DNA from: Dichotomocladium elegans
Lineage: Eukaryota; Mucoromycota; Mucoromycetes; Mucorales; Lichtheimiaceae
Reading direction: 5' to 3'
Assembly (NCBI GenBank): GCA_025716815.1
Contig: JAIXMN010000005.1
Coordinates: 1,364,001-1,428,000 of the forward strand
Length of the DNA stretch: 64,000 nt
Part shown: piece after piece, positions 38,439-49,206 of the stretch
Numbering within the stretch: the first letter of the stretch is position 1
How the letters are laid out: each line of letters opens with the position of its first letter
The notes under the pieces: model-generated
Told to the model about the DNA's origin: nothing
Seen by the model: the letters and a program-made list of their open reading frames with translations, nothing else
The model's database searches: none
Made by a program: the position numbers and the translations under genes

Positions 38439-39645
38439 TTAGTTGCCGAAGTAAAATGCAAGGAAACGCTGGCTAATATGAAGGCCGAACAAGGAAGCAA
38501 TGTATAAAACGAAGAATATCGCGATCGGATAAAGAAATAGTACGGTGTGGTCGAGAAAAGGTAATGCTTGAAAATGACATTCCAATCAGAGAGGATTGTG
38601 CGCAAACAGTCTACCCAATCCTTCTCAGCACTTACCACTGTAACCAAGAAAAGTGATATATATATACCAGACTGCTGCGCAGAAGTACATCGTGTTTCCT
38701 GCAAAAAGCGAAATCCAATTACTCCGCCGCAGTAGGGGCAAAAAGAAGAACTGCAAGACATAAGTGATGAGGAAGGCTGGAAAGAAGGAGTTGCAGTGAA
38801 CATCGAACGCATAACCCCACTCAACCCCCCGATCGACAGCATATGCCATCCGGTTGGACATGAGGAAACGATTTGTCACCAGCCTATGTTCATGGGCAAT
38901 AACCGAACTGAGCAAGGAGTGCGTTTCTAATCATCAACCCTTTACCAGAAAAAGGAGGCCACAATAGCACCTAGCAAGAGATAATCAACAAGGATCATAA
39001 ACAGTACTGTGCGGAGTGTCCCTTTTGTTCCATAACTATACGTTATTCCCCATGCAAGACCGGATACTAGACAGTGTAGACAGTGAAAATTAGTATCAGT
39101 AAACCCCTTCATTTTTTCGTCCCCGCGCTTATCCCTTCAGTACAGCTCATAATCACGGCTAGCACAATGTAGAAGCCCGGATCATCGCGTGCCCATTGAT
39201 TTTTGGTTTCTAAAGGAGTTGTCAGCGACTTCATCGAATTATCTTTCAGTTCATGCTTGCGTTTATGATAGTAGATATTGCGGTAGCTTGAAAAAGGTGT
39301 AAAATGTTAATCGCAATGAGTCTTTACTGACGATCGCTTACTTACACTCGCTTTGGTGCTATTAAAAGATAACCCATTTGCCATAATGCATGCTATAATA
39401 CAAAGTAACGAGAGATCAGTTGGTATACATAAGATAGTGTCGACCAGGAAGCGTGTGCAAAACGCGCAGGTGACCAAGTGTGAATGAGATCCGCTCACTT
39501 CAATATCCATCCGAGGGAATCGGAAAAAACGTCTTAATAAGCTTGGTTTAGATCTTGTTGCATTTGGATATCGAAGAGCTGGATCCCAAGGAGATGGGGC
39601 GTTGCGACCAAGTCTATTGGTGGTAGGCAACAGTGACATTGTCAT
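38439..39645 (-). CDS. UNC-50/Gmh1 family Golgi membrane protein
   Basis: Seven exons on the minus strand: 39645-39499, 39392-39346, 39286-39261, 39209-39144, 39066-38946, 38907-38636, 38566-38439 (268 aa). Family landmarks in order: RRFFRFPRMDIE, ALWQMGYLLIAPKRVYRN, HKQTKNQWARDDPGF, TKGTLRTVLFMILVDYLLLG (a membrane helix), RGVEWGYAFDVHCNSFFPAF, YIYITFLGYSALPF and the end FLAFYFGN. Five or six hydrophobic helices fit a multi-pass protein. UNC-50/Gmh1 proteins reside in the Golgi and affect receptor or GEF trafficking. The junction HKQTK depends on a GC-AG intron of 51 bases (39210-39260); if retained in frame, it would insert 17 residues. The 268-aa length is normal for the family. Confidence 0.92.
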
Positions 39646-39975
39646 TCATAGGTGCAAAGTGGAACCTCCAATTTTTTTGGGGGGAGGAGTTGCGATACTT
39701 TCGGGAGTTGAGAGCTCATGGTTACAAGAGCGACAGTTGCCATATCCCCTTTTCTCCACGATAAAAAAAACCGCACACGTAGAACTATATATGACCTTCA
39801 CTTATGACCATCGGACCATTCAGGCTTTCCTGCATCATAATACCAACAACAAACTAATGAAGTCTCATGGATGTATATTTACAAGGTCTAAACAAACGGA
39901 CGTTTTTCTTTTATGTAGGAGGTGAAAACAGGAAGGTAATACGATTAACAAACAGAGAATGAGGTGGAACAGATT
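39646..39975. other. intergenic between UNC-50 and eIF1A
   Basis: Upstream of UNC-50 and downstream of eIF1A. T8 and A8 runs occur at about 39671 and 39762. No gene. Confidence 0.35.
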
Positions 39976-40617
39976 TTAGATCTAAAGAAGATGAAAAGAA
40001 AAAGAGAGAGATTAGGCTGGTATCAAGCACAAGGCGGGAACGTCAATATTCCATGAACTTACATCATCAATCTCATACTCGAAGTCGACCTCGTCATCTT
40101 CCTCGCCGGCAAATGTATCATTCTCGTTAACCTTTGTGTTATCCGGCAGCTGTCCGTAAGTCTTAAGCTGGCGAGCTTCATCAGGGTTGTATCGTTGAAT
40201 AACATCGGCCTTGTCGTCCTGGTATTCACGCAAAGAAACGAGGATAATATCGCCCTGGTTGATCCACACCTTTTTCCGCAGAGCACCACGAATATGGGCT
40301 AATCGCTTCACTCCATCAAAGCATTGAGCCTCAAGGCGGCCATTGCCAAGCATCTTGGTGACCTGGGCGTATTCTAAATGTTCATAAAGAGTTTGAGTTC
40401 ATTCTGTTCCAAATGCGAAATCTCTCTTTTCTTCCTAAAGACTAAAAAAAAAAGAGGCTTACCTTGGCCCTCTTCTTTGAAGACTAATTCGCGCTTGCTA
40501 GCCTCGTTGTCGTTCTTTCCTCTTCTTCGGTTTTTACCGCCCTATAGGTGGTTGGATGAGAATCTCGCATAGCAGTAAAGACAATTAGAATCTTACTTTT
40601 CCTTTGTTCTTAGGCAT
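39976..40617 (-). CDS. translation initiation factor eIF1A
   Basis: Four exons on the minus strand: 40617-40597, 40541-40463, 40373-40063, 39981-39976 (138 aa). [19 protein letters not shown] is the basic N-terminal tail; the S1/OB fold carries [38 protein letters not shown] and the acidic tail [12 protein letters not shown]. eIF1A sits in the ribosomal A site during scanning and start-codon selection. The terminal exon is only six bases (ATC plus stop) after a TTTAG acceptor; it restores the conserved final Asp-Asp-Ile. Without it the reading frame ends in an unrelated [11 protein letters not shown] tail. The gene is spaced 240 bases from the SWIB gene's stop. Confidence 0.95.
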
Positions 40618-40856
40618 AGTTGAAAGAGAGCGAACAAGGCAGGCTTACCTTAAAATTTTTTTTCTAACCTGTTCGGAATACAAAAAAATGACTTTGGGAC
40701 CTTTGGAAGTCGGGCTGCTGCGGTGTTTCTTACTGCGGCAGGTCAACGAAGCTGAGCTGAAGCCAAACAGAAAAATGGGTCTTAAACTCTTTGTGATAGT
40801 CATACAGAGAGAGTAAGGGCAAATTTGGGATTTTTATTGAAGGTGGCAGTTGTAAT

Positions 40857-41913
40857 CTATGCTGTGGGAGATGAGAGCAATAAGGGTAACTGTGGCGTAT
40901 TTTCTGTGGTTCCCTGTCCTAGTGACGTATCTGACGTTTCCTTTTTCGTCAAGTGCGCTGACAGGTCTCTGTTCATACCAAAACTGTTGACTCGGTCCTG
41001 ATTAAAAAGAGTCTTTAGCTGATCATCACAGAGAATATAGCGGCGGTCTGCAGGGTCCTGAAGATTCTGATCTTTGATATACTTCCACAGTTTCTTAACG
41101 ATCTCAGGACGGGACATCTATATGTATAATATATGCAAGCATCATGCGCATGAATAAATCGGATTTTGCTCATCCTCATCCCGTGATCTAGGGCGACGCA
41201 GCCCGTTTTGTCTTACTAACCTCTGCATCGCCGCCTACAAAAGCCGAAAGAGCCGCACTGAGGATCAAAGGTTTGTTGAGGCCTGTGTTGCGTTTTGGTT
41301 TGGGAGGTGCGTTGGGATCCTCAACTTCCTGAACTCGCACCTTCTTCTTGGTAGACCGGGCTTTCCTTTTCATCGGGACGTGGCTTGTAGCAGCGGTTGA
41401 TGACAGGTGATCCATCACCATCGACCGTTTTTTATGTCCCAAATGGTCCATAGCAAGTTGTCCGGTCGGAGAGTCATTGGTATCTAAGTGCCCGCTAGGA
41501 ACAACGGGCGGAGTACTATAAAATGAGGAGTACCGATGGTGAAGATACGCATTCGGAAGGGGTGAAGCAGCTGACGAAGAAACAGGTACAGGTTGCGTAT
41601 GCTGAAACGGTGATGAAGAATAATTCATCATGGGGCTCATACGACGTTCCTGTTGGTTGCTTGTGGTGAACTGCGAGTGGAAATGCTGTTGCTGATGCGG
41701 CTGGTAATATGGTGAATGCAGCTGATGGTGATAGTGTTGTTGATTGACTCGAGAATACGGCATAAAGTCTGTCGATGGTGCGCTGCTTCCAAGGAATGGT
41801 ACTGCCGATGTTGCTGTGGCATTCTCGGCAATAGGGGGTGAAGCAGCAATCGGATGTGCAGGGAAGTTGCTACTAGGGCGATCGTATCCGGCGATTGGTT
41901 CGGTTTTGGACAT
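40857..41913 (-). CDS. SWIB/MDM2-domain protein
   Basis: Two exons on the minus strand: 41913-41221 and 41117-40857 (about 317 aa). The SWIB domain spans the junction: NTGLNKPLILSAALSAFVGG, then MSRPEIVKKLWKYIKDQNLQ, RRYILCDDQLKTLFNQDRVN and MNRDLSAHL. The first about 180 residues are low-complexity His/Gln/Ser/Pro (QQHYHHQLHSPYYQPHQQQ) followed by a Lys/Arg-rich nuclear-type signal (KRKARSTKKKVR). SWIB proteins include chromatin-remodelling subunits and the rDNA transcription factor Uaf30; no DEK-C domain is seen here. The frame also allows a start at 42018 (352 aa); the 41913 ATG is preferred because of its A at -3. Probably nuclear. Confidence 0.85.
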
Positions 41914-43720
41914 TGTCGAAGTCGAATTGAATTGGGTGCAACTATTAAGCGACTCTTGCTTGAAATTGATCGTTTGATGATAATTAGCGATGCCTGACGG
42001 AAATGGACATGCACACATTGGTATTGTCAGATCTTCCTATTCTTCATTTCGCTATCCCACGCGCAACAGCTTCCACCATTTGGCGTATTTACCATCGATA
42101 GCAGGTGAAGGACTAAAATGTCGGCAGTCCATTTGAGCGTATGCAGTGTGACTTTGAGAGCTATTACAAGTAGGAACGTGCAGGTACAATATGACGAGCT
42201 ATCGGTTGCAACGAATTTTCATATGTCCTTCTTTAGCAACTGATCTGAGGATTCGACAAAGTGTGAAAAATTGTTAAATACCTCGATTGACAGGGAATAT
42301 GCGAGTGTGTGGAAGTAAAGAAAGAAAGAGAGAGAGAATCGGGGGGGAGGGCTGCAGGTCCTCTCTCTAGGTCAAAGGATTTGAGAACAAGGTTGACTAA
42401 CCCCTGTGATTCTTTTCCTGCTGATTCTTGCCAGACTTGAGAATATCAATAACAGGAATCATTCATCAAGGCTCTAGGTGTTGTGCTCTGGAAGATCACT
42501 GTGAACGGAAGAACGCGGATGAAAATGATGGTCTCCGAAACTGTTACCCAAAAAAGATACTGCCAGAAATTATCACCGAAAGATAAGAGGAACTCTTTTT
42601 TGTCTATATCCTCTTTGATTTACTAACTACATGTGAAGATAAACTGTTTTCATTGCTTCTTTCTACCGGGATTGTTGTGGCGAACGGCTTACAAAGGTGT
42701 AGACTTCATTATTTTCCCCTCCCTGGCATTTCGATCTCCTCTTGCATTGCATGCTAACCTCCGTGAAACGCATCTCTCTTTATCTACTAAAGGAGAGGTT
42801 GACCATGGTCAGCCTCTCCTTTAAACCATAATACTCTGTCAAGGATTTGAGTCCTACCGTAATATATACTATGCTATACTGCACCGACGAGAAGGTATTC
42901 TTCAGATAGCATCAAAGAATTAGAATGACATGGTGCTCGGTAGCTTTCATGCATTTGGAGCACGATGATGCTCTATTATTACCCCTTCAAATACTACGAA
43001 AAACTCTAAAAGGGGTGAACTAGGGGAGGTGATCACTTTCGTTATCAGACAATGGATATGCTCGATCAATCCTCTTCAATGTTGATCATCCGCTGGAGTG
43101 AATGAACGATCCGCTTTTTTTACGATATTGCGCTATAACATACGGATAGACAAGTGATAATAGATGCATATATATATGATTATATTTTATAGATAGTGCA
43201 GGAGCTTTCAAGTAGCGAGAGATCGCTGAGGAGCAAGGAAAGTTCGCCTCCTCCGTCGTACATGATTCTAGGATGGTCATAAAGGCCAGGCTGGTGCTTA
43301 CCTCACGCGATGTTGCTGCTGAGATCCAAGGTGGACAAAGTGAATTTTTTCTGGCCTGATGAATCGTGTGACAAACAGTCTGGGTTGATTCAGATCATAA
43401 GAAACAGAAATAAGAAAACTTTGTAAACCCCTGGTTACTGGTTGCCAGCAACAGCATATTGACATGGTTCTCTTCTTTCATGTGATATCTGGATGCTGGG
43501 CATCGCTGGTATCACCCCAACACATTCTCGGGTGGAGAGACAAGCAGCATCCACTTTTTCATAATCCGGTGTCTGTCATCAAGTCCGAAGTGGAGTTGCA
43601 CAAAAGAACGGGCCGTCCGGGCAGAATGTGACCGTCCAGACCCAAGAATATTTTAACCACCACAGCCCAAGGAACATTCATCTTGTTTTACAGTTCTCTC
43701 TTTTCATCAGGAGTGACATC
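41914..43720. other. intergenic region upstream of SWIB and CYP51
   Basis: About 1.8 kb that should hold the promoters of the divergent SWIB (minus) and CYP51 (plus) genes. It contains GA-rich sequence at 42318-42336 and a 36-base palindrome (42788-42823). Pyrimidine-rich sequence precedes the CYP51 start. No gene was recognised. Confidence 0.4.
42788..42823. repeat. 36-bp imperfect palindrome
   Basis: The sequence is self-complementary around CCATGG with 17 of 18 base pairs; the only mispair is T/G three bases outside the CCATGG core plus A. The arms begin TAAAGGAGAGG and end CCTCTCCTTTA. It lies in the noncoding space upstream of CYP51. It could be a hairpin, a binding site for a dimeric protein, or a foldback relic. 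Confidence 0.75.
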
Positions 43721-45526
43721 ATGGCATTGATTTTCGCGGTTGCATCCTTGCTTCCGACTTTGTTCAAGTATGGAGCACTTGCTCTTGGAGTTGTCTTTGC
43801 CATTCACTTTCTTTCCCAACTGGTAAGCTGAACATCAGATGATGACGGCAAACCGCGTTTCATTAACTTATTGCGTTTCAAAGATCATTCCCAAGGATCC
43901 CCGACAGCCCCCTACTGTCTTCTCGTGGATCCCGTTTATGGGAAATGCTGTTGCCTTTGGCATGTAAGTGGTGTTGGGAGCGTTATCTGAGATAGGACCG
44001 GTAGCTGATCTTTTCTAATTCTTTTTTCAGAAACCCCATTCAATTCCTGAGAGATTGCCAGAAAAAATATGGAGATGTGTTTACTTTCAACATGGTCGGC
44101 AAGCGCGTCACGGTGTGCCTCGGTGCCGATGGCAACCAGTTCGTATTTAACTCCAAGCAGAATCTTTCCTCAGCTGCCGCGGCTTACAACCATATGACCA
44201 AGCATGTTTTTGGAGCCGAGGTGGTTTATGATGCCCCCCACAGCGTATTTATGGAACAGAAAAAGTAATATAGGTTTAGTGTGTGGAAGCCATTCAGTGT
44301 TTAGGATCTGCGAACTTACCACGAAAATCACGCGTCTAATAGGTTTATCAAGACGGGACTGAACACAGATTGTTTCCGCCGACATGTCCCCATGATCGTT
44401 GAGGAGTCGAACCAGTTCTTCGCGGATTTCAAGAAACCCACGGGTTCCTTCGACGTGTACTCTACCTTCAGCAAGCTTATCATCCTAACTGCCTCCCGTT
44501 GCCTCATGGGCAAGGAGATCCGCTCCTCTCTCCATGAAGGTGTCGCCAAGCTTTATTACGATCTCGACCAGGGCTTCCAGCCTATCAACTTTATCTTTCC
44601 TAATCTGCCTCTTCCCTCTTACCGCCGCCGCGACGAAGCTCACAAAAAAATGACTGAACTCTTTTCAACTATCGTCCAGAACCGCAGAAAAAATAACGAC
44701 AATGTGAGTGAAACTTCAGAACCTTGGAAGAGACTGGCAGAACCAACTCAACTTGTTTGTTTTCTTTTGCTAGGCTAACCTTGATTTGCTTCAAGTTTTC
44801 ATTGACTCGACGTACAAGGATGGCCAGCCCATCCCCGATAAGCATATTGCTGGTATAATGATTGCCACCCTTTTCGGCGGTCAGCACACTTCGGCCACCA
44901 CTTCGGCATGGACCCTGCTCGAGTTAGCCAACCAACCTGAGTTGGTCAAGGCCCTGCGTCAGGAGCAGATTGACAAGCTTGGCTCGCTTAAGGCTGAGTT
45001 AACTTATGATAATATGAAGGATTTACCCTTGCTTGAGGCCACTATTCGCGAAACTCTCCGTCTTCACCCACCAATTTTCCAGATGATGCGCAGAGTTATT
45101 GCTGATAAGATTACCTTTGAAAAATACGGCTTTGAGATCCCGAAGGGTAACTATCTTTGCGCGGCTCCTGGCGTCACCCAGATTGACAAGCAATACTTTA
45201 ATGAACCTGAGCGATATAATCCCTACCGCTGGATCGAGAAGACTGATCCTGTCCATCAGATGGAAGTTGGTGATGATGCTAACATCGATTACGGCTTCGG
45301 TGCTGTTGGTATCTCGTCCAAGAGTCCGTTCCTTCCCTTCGGTGCTGGCCGCCATCGCTGCATTGGTGAACAATTCGGTTATCTTCAGCTCAAGACTATC
45401 ATCAGTGTTGCAATCCGCACTTTTGATTTTGAGCTCGAGGGATCTTCTCTTCCCGAACCCGACTATTCGTCCATGGTCGTTGTCCCTAAGCACCCCAGCA
45501 ACCTCAAGTACACATGGAGAGAGTAA
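43721..45526 (+). CDS. erg11: CYP51 sterol 14-alpha demethylase
   Basis: Five exons: 43721-43822, 43884-43963, 44031-44264, 44343-44703, 44774-45526 (509 aa). N-terminal membrane anchor (residues about 5-33), then the P450 fold: substrate-recognition region VFGAEVVYDAPHSVFMEQKK, I-helix FGGQHTSATTSAW, K-helix EATIRETLRLHPP, and heme loop FLPFGAGRHRCIG with the cysteine ligand at 455. It removes the 14-alpha methyl of lanosterol or eburicol in ergosterol synthesis in the ER and is the azole target. Tyr127 (VVYDAP) corresponds to the Candida Tyr132 position; it is Tyr here, not the Phe reported for the azole-tolerant CYP51 F5 paralogue of Mucorales, which suggests the F1-type paralogue. Numbering is from my own exon model. 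A second paralogue is expected elsewhere in such genomes. Confidence 0.95.
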
Positions 45527-48500
45527 ACACTACTATTCCGTCTAATCAACCTCCGCTCGAAAAAGTTTCAAACACACGTATCCCCCCCCCGTGCACTTCC
45601 CCTTTAAGTAACCTCTCTGAAGTTGTTTCTCTTCGTTTAAGTAATACAGTATCCGTTAATACTAATATAATCACATATGAAAAAGTACGAGATGTATGAA
45701 AGATATCTATAACGAGAGAGATTGGCTGACGTAGCAAGGAGACTTTCAAATGGACCGAGGGTGTGCTGTGAGCGAATACTTACAGTCCTCCGCTGTAGAG
45801 CTGTGCCTAATCAGTTCGGAAAAACGAAATGTACGCAATATTGGTCCGTGCAAATTTTATTTCCCAAATAAGTCACATACATGGTGTCGAACTGTCATAT
45901 CAGTAGATCAACAAGTTTCGCGTCCATTGGATTAAAACCTGTTCGTCAACAGAAACAGTGCCTTTTTATGTGATTTAACTAGCAGTAATGATCCTGACGG
46001 ACTTAACCATTAGTCTGAGAAGTCCTAGAGAAGAGAAGATAATCAGCATACCGAGTATGGCTGGTGACGGCAAAGGAAAGGAACGGAATAGCGCCCAGAA
46101 ACTCACTCCTTCCACAGATCTTCAGATATGATACGATTGGTCGATATACAAACGAAGACGAATGCCAGGTTCAATAAAACATTTTAGTATTATAGTGATC
46201 ATACCAGATGAGAACACGGAAGAGAGGGTCAGGTTGGGATTCATATATAAAGAGACCCAATTTCTCGACTGTCATTACTTGTCGGCGATCACTGTCGAAT
46301 TAGATATAGTGGCCGATCATACCCTGATATTGTTCATTGCGGTTTTTTTACTCTGTTCACAAGCTGATATCAAATCTTCAAATGCCAAATTACATAAGGG
46401 AATGGAGTGCCATTTTGAATATAAGGAATTCCCAAGGTTCTGGAACCGTGATCTTCAGGTTGCTGTAGGACTATAGACAAATTCTCATCGCAGTATAGGA
46501 ATAACCCTTTTATGCCTCTCAGTTAAAACGCGCGAGTGACCTCTGGTTCTAAATACGTTTGTTAAAGTTCCTATCAGGGTTTCTTTTCATCCTGCAATGT
46601 CCATTGTTTTGTTGAAAGAGTATATTATCGTATGTAGCTCTTTTGCTGAGGCTGAAGCACCTAAAACCCTTCCGAAACGCCAGTTTGAAAATCTGGCTAT
46701 ACCTTTGTCATGATAGTGTACGTCGTGTACCTGCACTTGGCTCCGCTTTTCTCATCGGAAGATCTGTATTCTTTTGCTTGAGATATGCAAAGCAGTAGGC
46801 TCAAAGCTTCCATCGCAAAGTAAACTATCAAAGTATTCTGTGTGGGAACAAACAGCCTGAAAGAAGCTCGCTTCCTCAACAGCATGGCCCTATTAATCAT
46901 AAAGAAGCTGGACTCTCTTTCCGAATGTTAAATGCTTACAGAGAAGAACCCGCGAACTCAAAAAAGCTGACATAATTATAGAAGTGAATTTGCCCAGTTT
47001 ATGTTACGTAGCAATTTGACTTTGTTATTTTGCGCAAAGATTCCTTGTTACTACGTGGTTTCTAAAGCTGGGTGGTATGTTGTTTTGGTTTTCAGAAAGC
47101 GTGTATGTAACTAAAAACTGATTGAAGCTGTATAAACAAACTATCTTTATCTTTGATGCGTTTTTAAATTATAGGACTTCCGGAAGTAGCGTCATCATAC
47201 TACTCAACCTTTCAGTAGCCATGACGCCCGCCCTACCACTATGAATGCATGTAATTTTACCGTTCCTGTACCCCTGAGTTTGAACAACAATTAAAGGCTG
47301 GTTCCCTAGTTTCTCTCTGTAGGCAAAGTCTCTGATTGGGGCTATGGTCCGGTCTTTGCGTGGTATGTGCTGGACAAGGATCATTGATTCTACCATGACA
47401 GACAACTAGCCCAGGATTGTCGAAGAAGATAACATTGAAAGACGCGAAATCACTGCGCTGGTAAACGAGCGCAATTCCCACATCATATAACCTCAAGAAA
47501 TCATTCTCTGACTAAGATCTCTGACAAAGTAACGGACATTTAACTTTCTCGAGCTGATATTCTGCAAGGTGTGCATCCAGGAAGAGCCGGATCTGGCCGC
47601 TTACCTCACCTAAGGATTTCTGTGTTTACGGGATACTATATCTCCGTACGTTTCTGGCTAGGAATGGTGAGCGATGGTGAAGTAGATACCCTATCTAGCG
47701 CGCTCGGCACTCGTCACTATCAGCTCTCGACGCTGAGTTCGCTGATGCTCAAGCATGCAATGACTGCGCATTGAAAATATTGCCCGAATCGCACATATGC
47801 AACCAATATCGTACTTATATTCGTTGAATGAATCCATCAGTTGGATATAACCCCCTCGTTGTGCATGGGAGAGATGCATCTACGAAAAGAGCATCCTTTG
47901 CAGGAATCACTGGGGAATGAAGACAATCTCGCGATTTCGCTTCGGTGAGAAAAATACTTGACGAAGGTATGTACCGGAAGAGAGGGAGAAGTATTGGACG
48001 TATGAATAGTTATGCTTTCGTAATGCACATAAGGATATTACTGGATTTACATCTATCAATATCCAGGTACCTCCTCTGATATGCTGTGGTTATCACTATA
48101 CCCAAATCTGAATACGCTTTGGTATTGACATGTATCTACTACCTCTGTTACTTTCGAAAATACACATATCTGGCATAGCACATGGCCTGAAGGAGAAAGA
48201 TCCCATTCCGTGCAGCTTGGATATCCATGGCCGCTATAAATCACAAAGCAGACAATCCGGATTTCATTGCTCCCTGAACATTTAGAACTCGCTGCGCTCG
48301 TACACACTGCCAGAGAAAAATATGAGTATTAGAACATGAGCTGCGTACAGTATGCTTGAAAAGGGTATCAAGAATTGCACACAAATATCTCTCTCGCTCC
48401 CTGAGAGCCCTAGTCAACCTCATCGAAATACGGTATGTAAATCACGTGCCTGCTGAGTGCAACAAACGTATGAAGTTCGTTGTACAACACATAGCGCCGC

Positions 48501-49206
48501 AGACAACAGCAGACATTCATCATAGCGGAAGTGAATACCCAACGATGAACAGCAGAAGACTAGACAATAAGTGTGTTTTATTGAATGTCTGATCCCACAA
48601 ACTTTGACAGTTACAGTACTTGTCCTTTCGGAAAGTACAACCAGTATCGCGATGCTGTATCGGGCATTTCACTACCTCCGCTACGCCATGGTCGTACGTA
48701 CATAGTACGGAGGCGCACTTGATTATAAGGTTATATGGCCTCCGTAGTGCATTTCTGCTGTTATGAAGTGAAAGAACGAAAGGTTTCGTTATTACACACA
48801 CTTTCAGGAACAAACGATGTTATGAGACGCAAACGGTCTGCGAAAATCTTTCCTACTACATATGATTGCATCTATATAAGGTTTGAATATTTTGGGAACA
48901 CAAGTTTCGCACAGCGGACGGGGCATAGTCACCATCTAAAAGGATTATTAAGAGAACAGAAAAGCGATACCGAGGAAAGATGGTGTAATTTGTTTAATAT
49001 GGAATATTGGCTTGGATCTATATAACGAATAGCGCGTGTGAAACATCATCAAATGCTGCCAGCGTTCTACTCACCTTTTCAGTTGAGAGCACCCAGACAG
49101 TTTTCGGGTGTTGATTTCACAAAACTGTATCTGAGAAAATCTTTAAGGAGAAGCCAATTTGATTATATGCCATACTTCTTTCGCTCTTTCACCTCTTTGG
49201 CTACTA
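45527..49206. other. 3.7-kb gene-poor region
   Basis: No conserved gene was recognised. Short reading frames such as 46162-46476 (plus), 47169-47496 (minus, two frames) and 48056-48307 and 48520-48813 (minus) have no domains, and their frames change without convincing splice sites. The minus-strand pieces at 48100 and 48640 share a weak TEVVDTC / AEVVKCP similarity that I could not extend. Treat as decayed or noncoding. Confidence 0.4.

Noticed and set aside
41913..42018. Upstream start of the SWIB gene at 42018
   Set aside because: The added 35 residues are unremarkable and the start context is weaker (C at -3); kept only as an alternative.
46162..46476. 104-codon plus-strand ORF
   Set aside because: No recognised domain, isolated, and no intron partners nearby.
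48056..48813. Two minus-strand ORFs with weakly similar segments, possibly a tandem duplicate
   Set aside because: The shared stretch is about 14 bases with mismatches and could not be extended; not enough for a repeat call.
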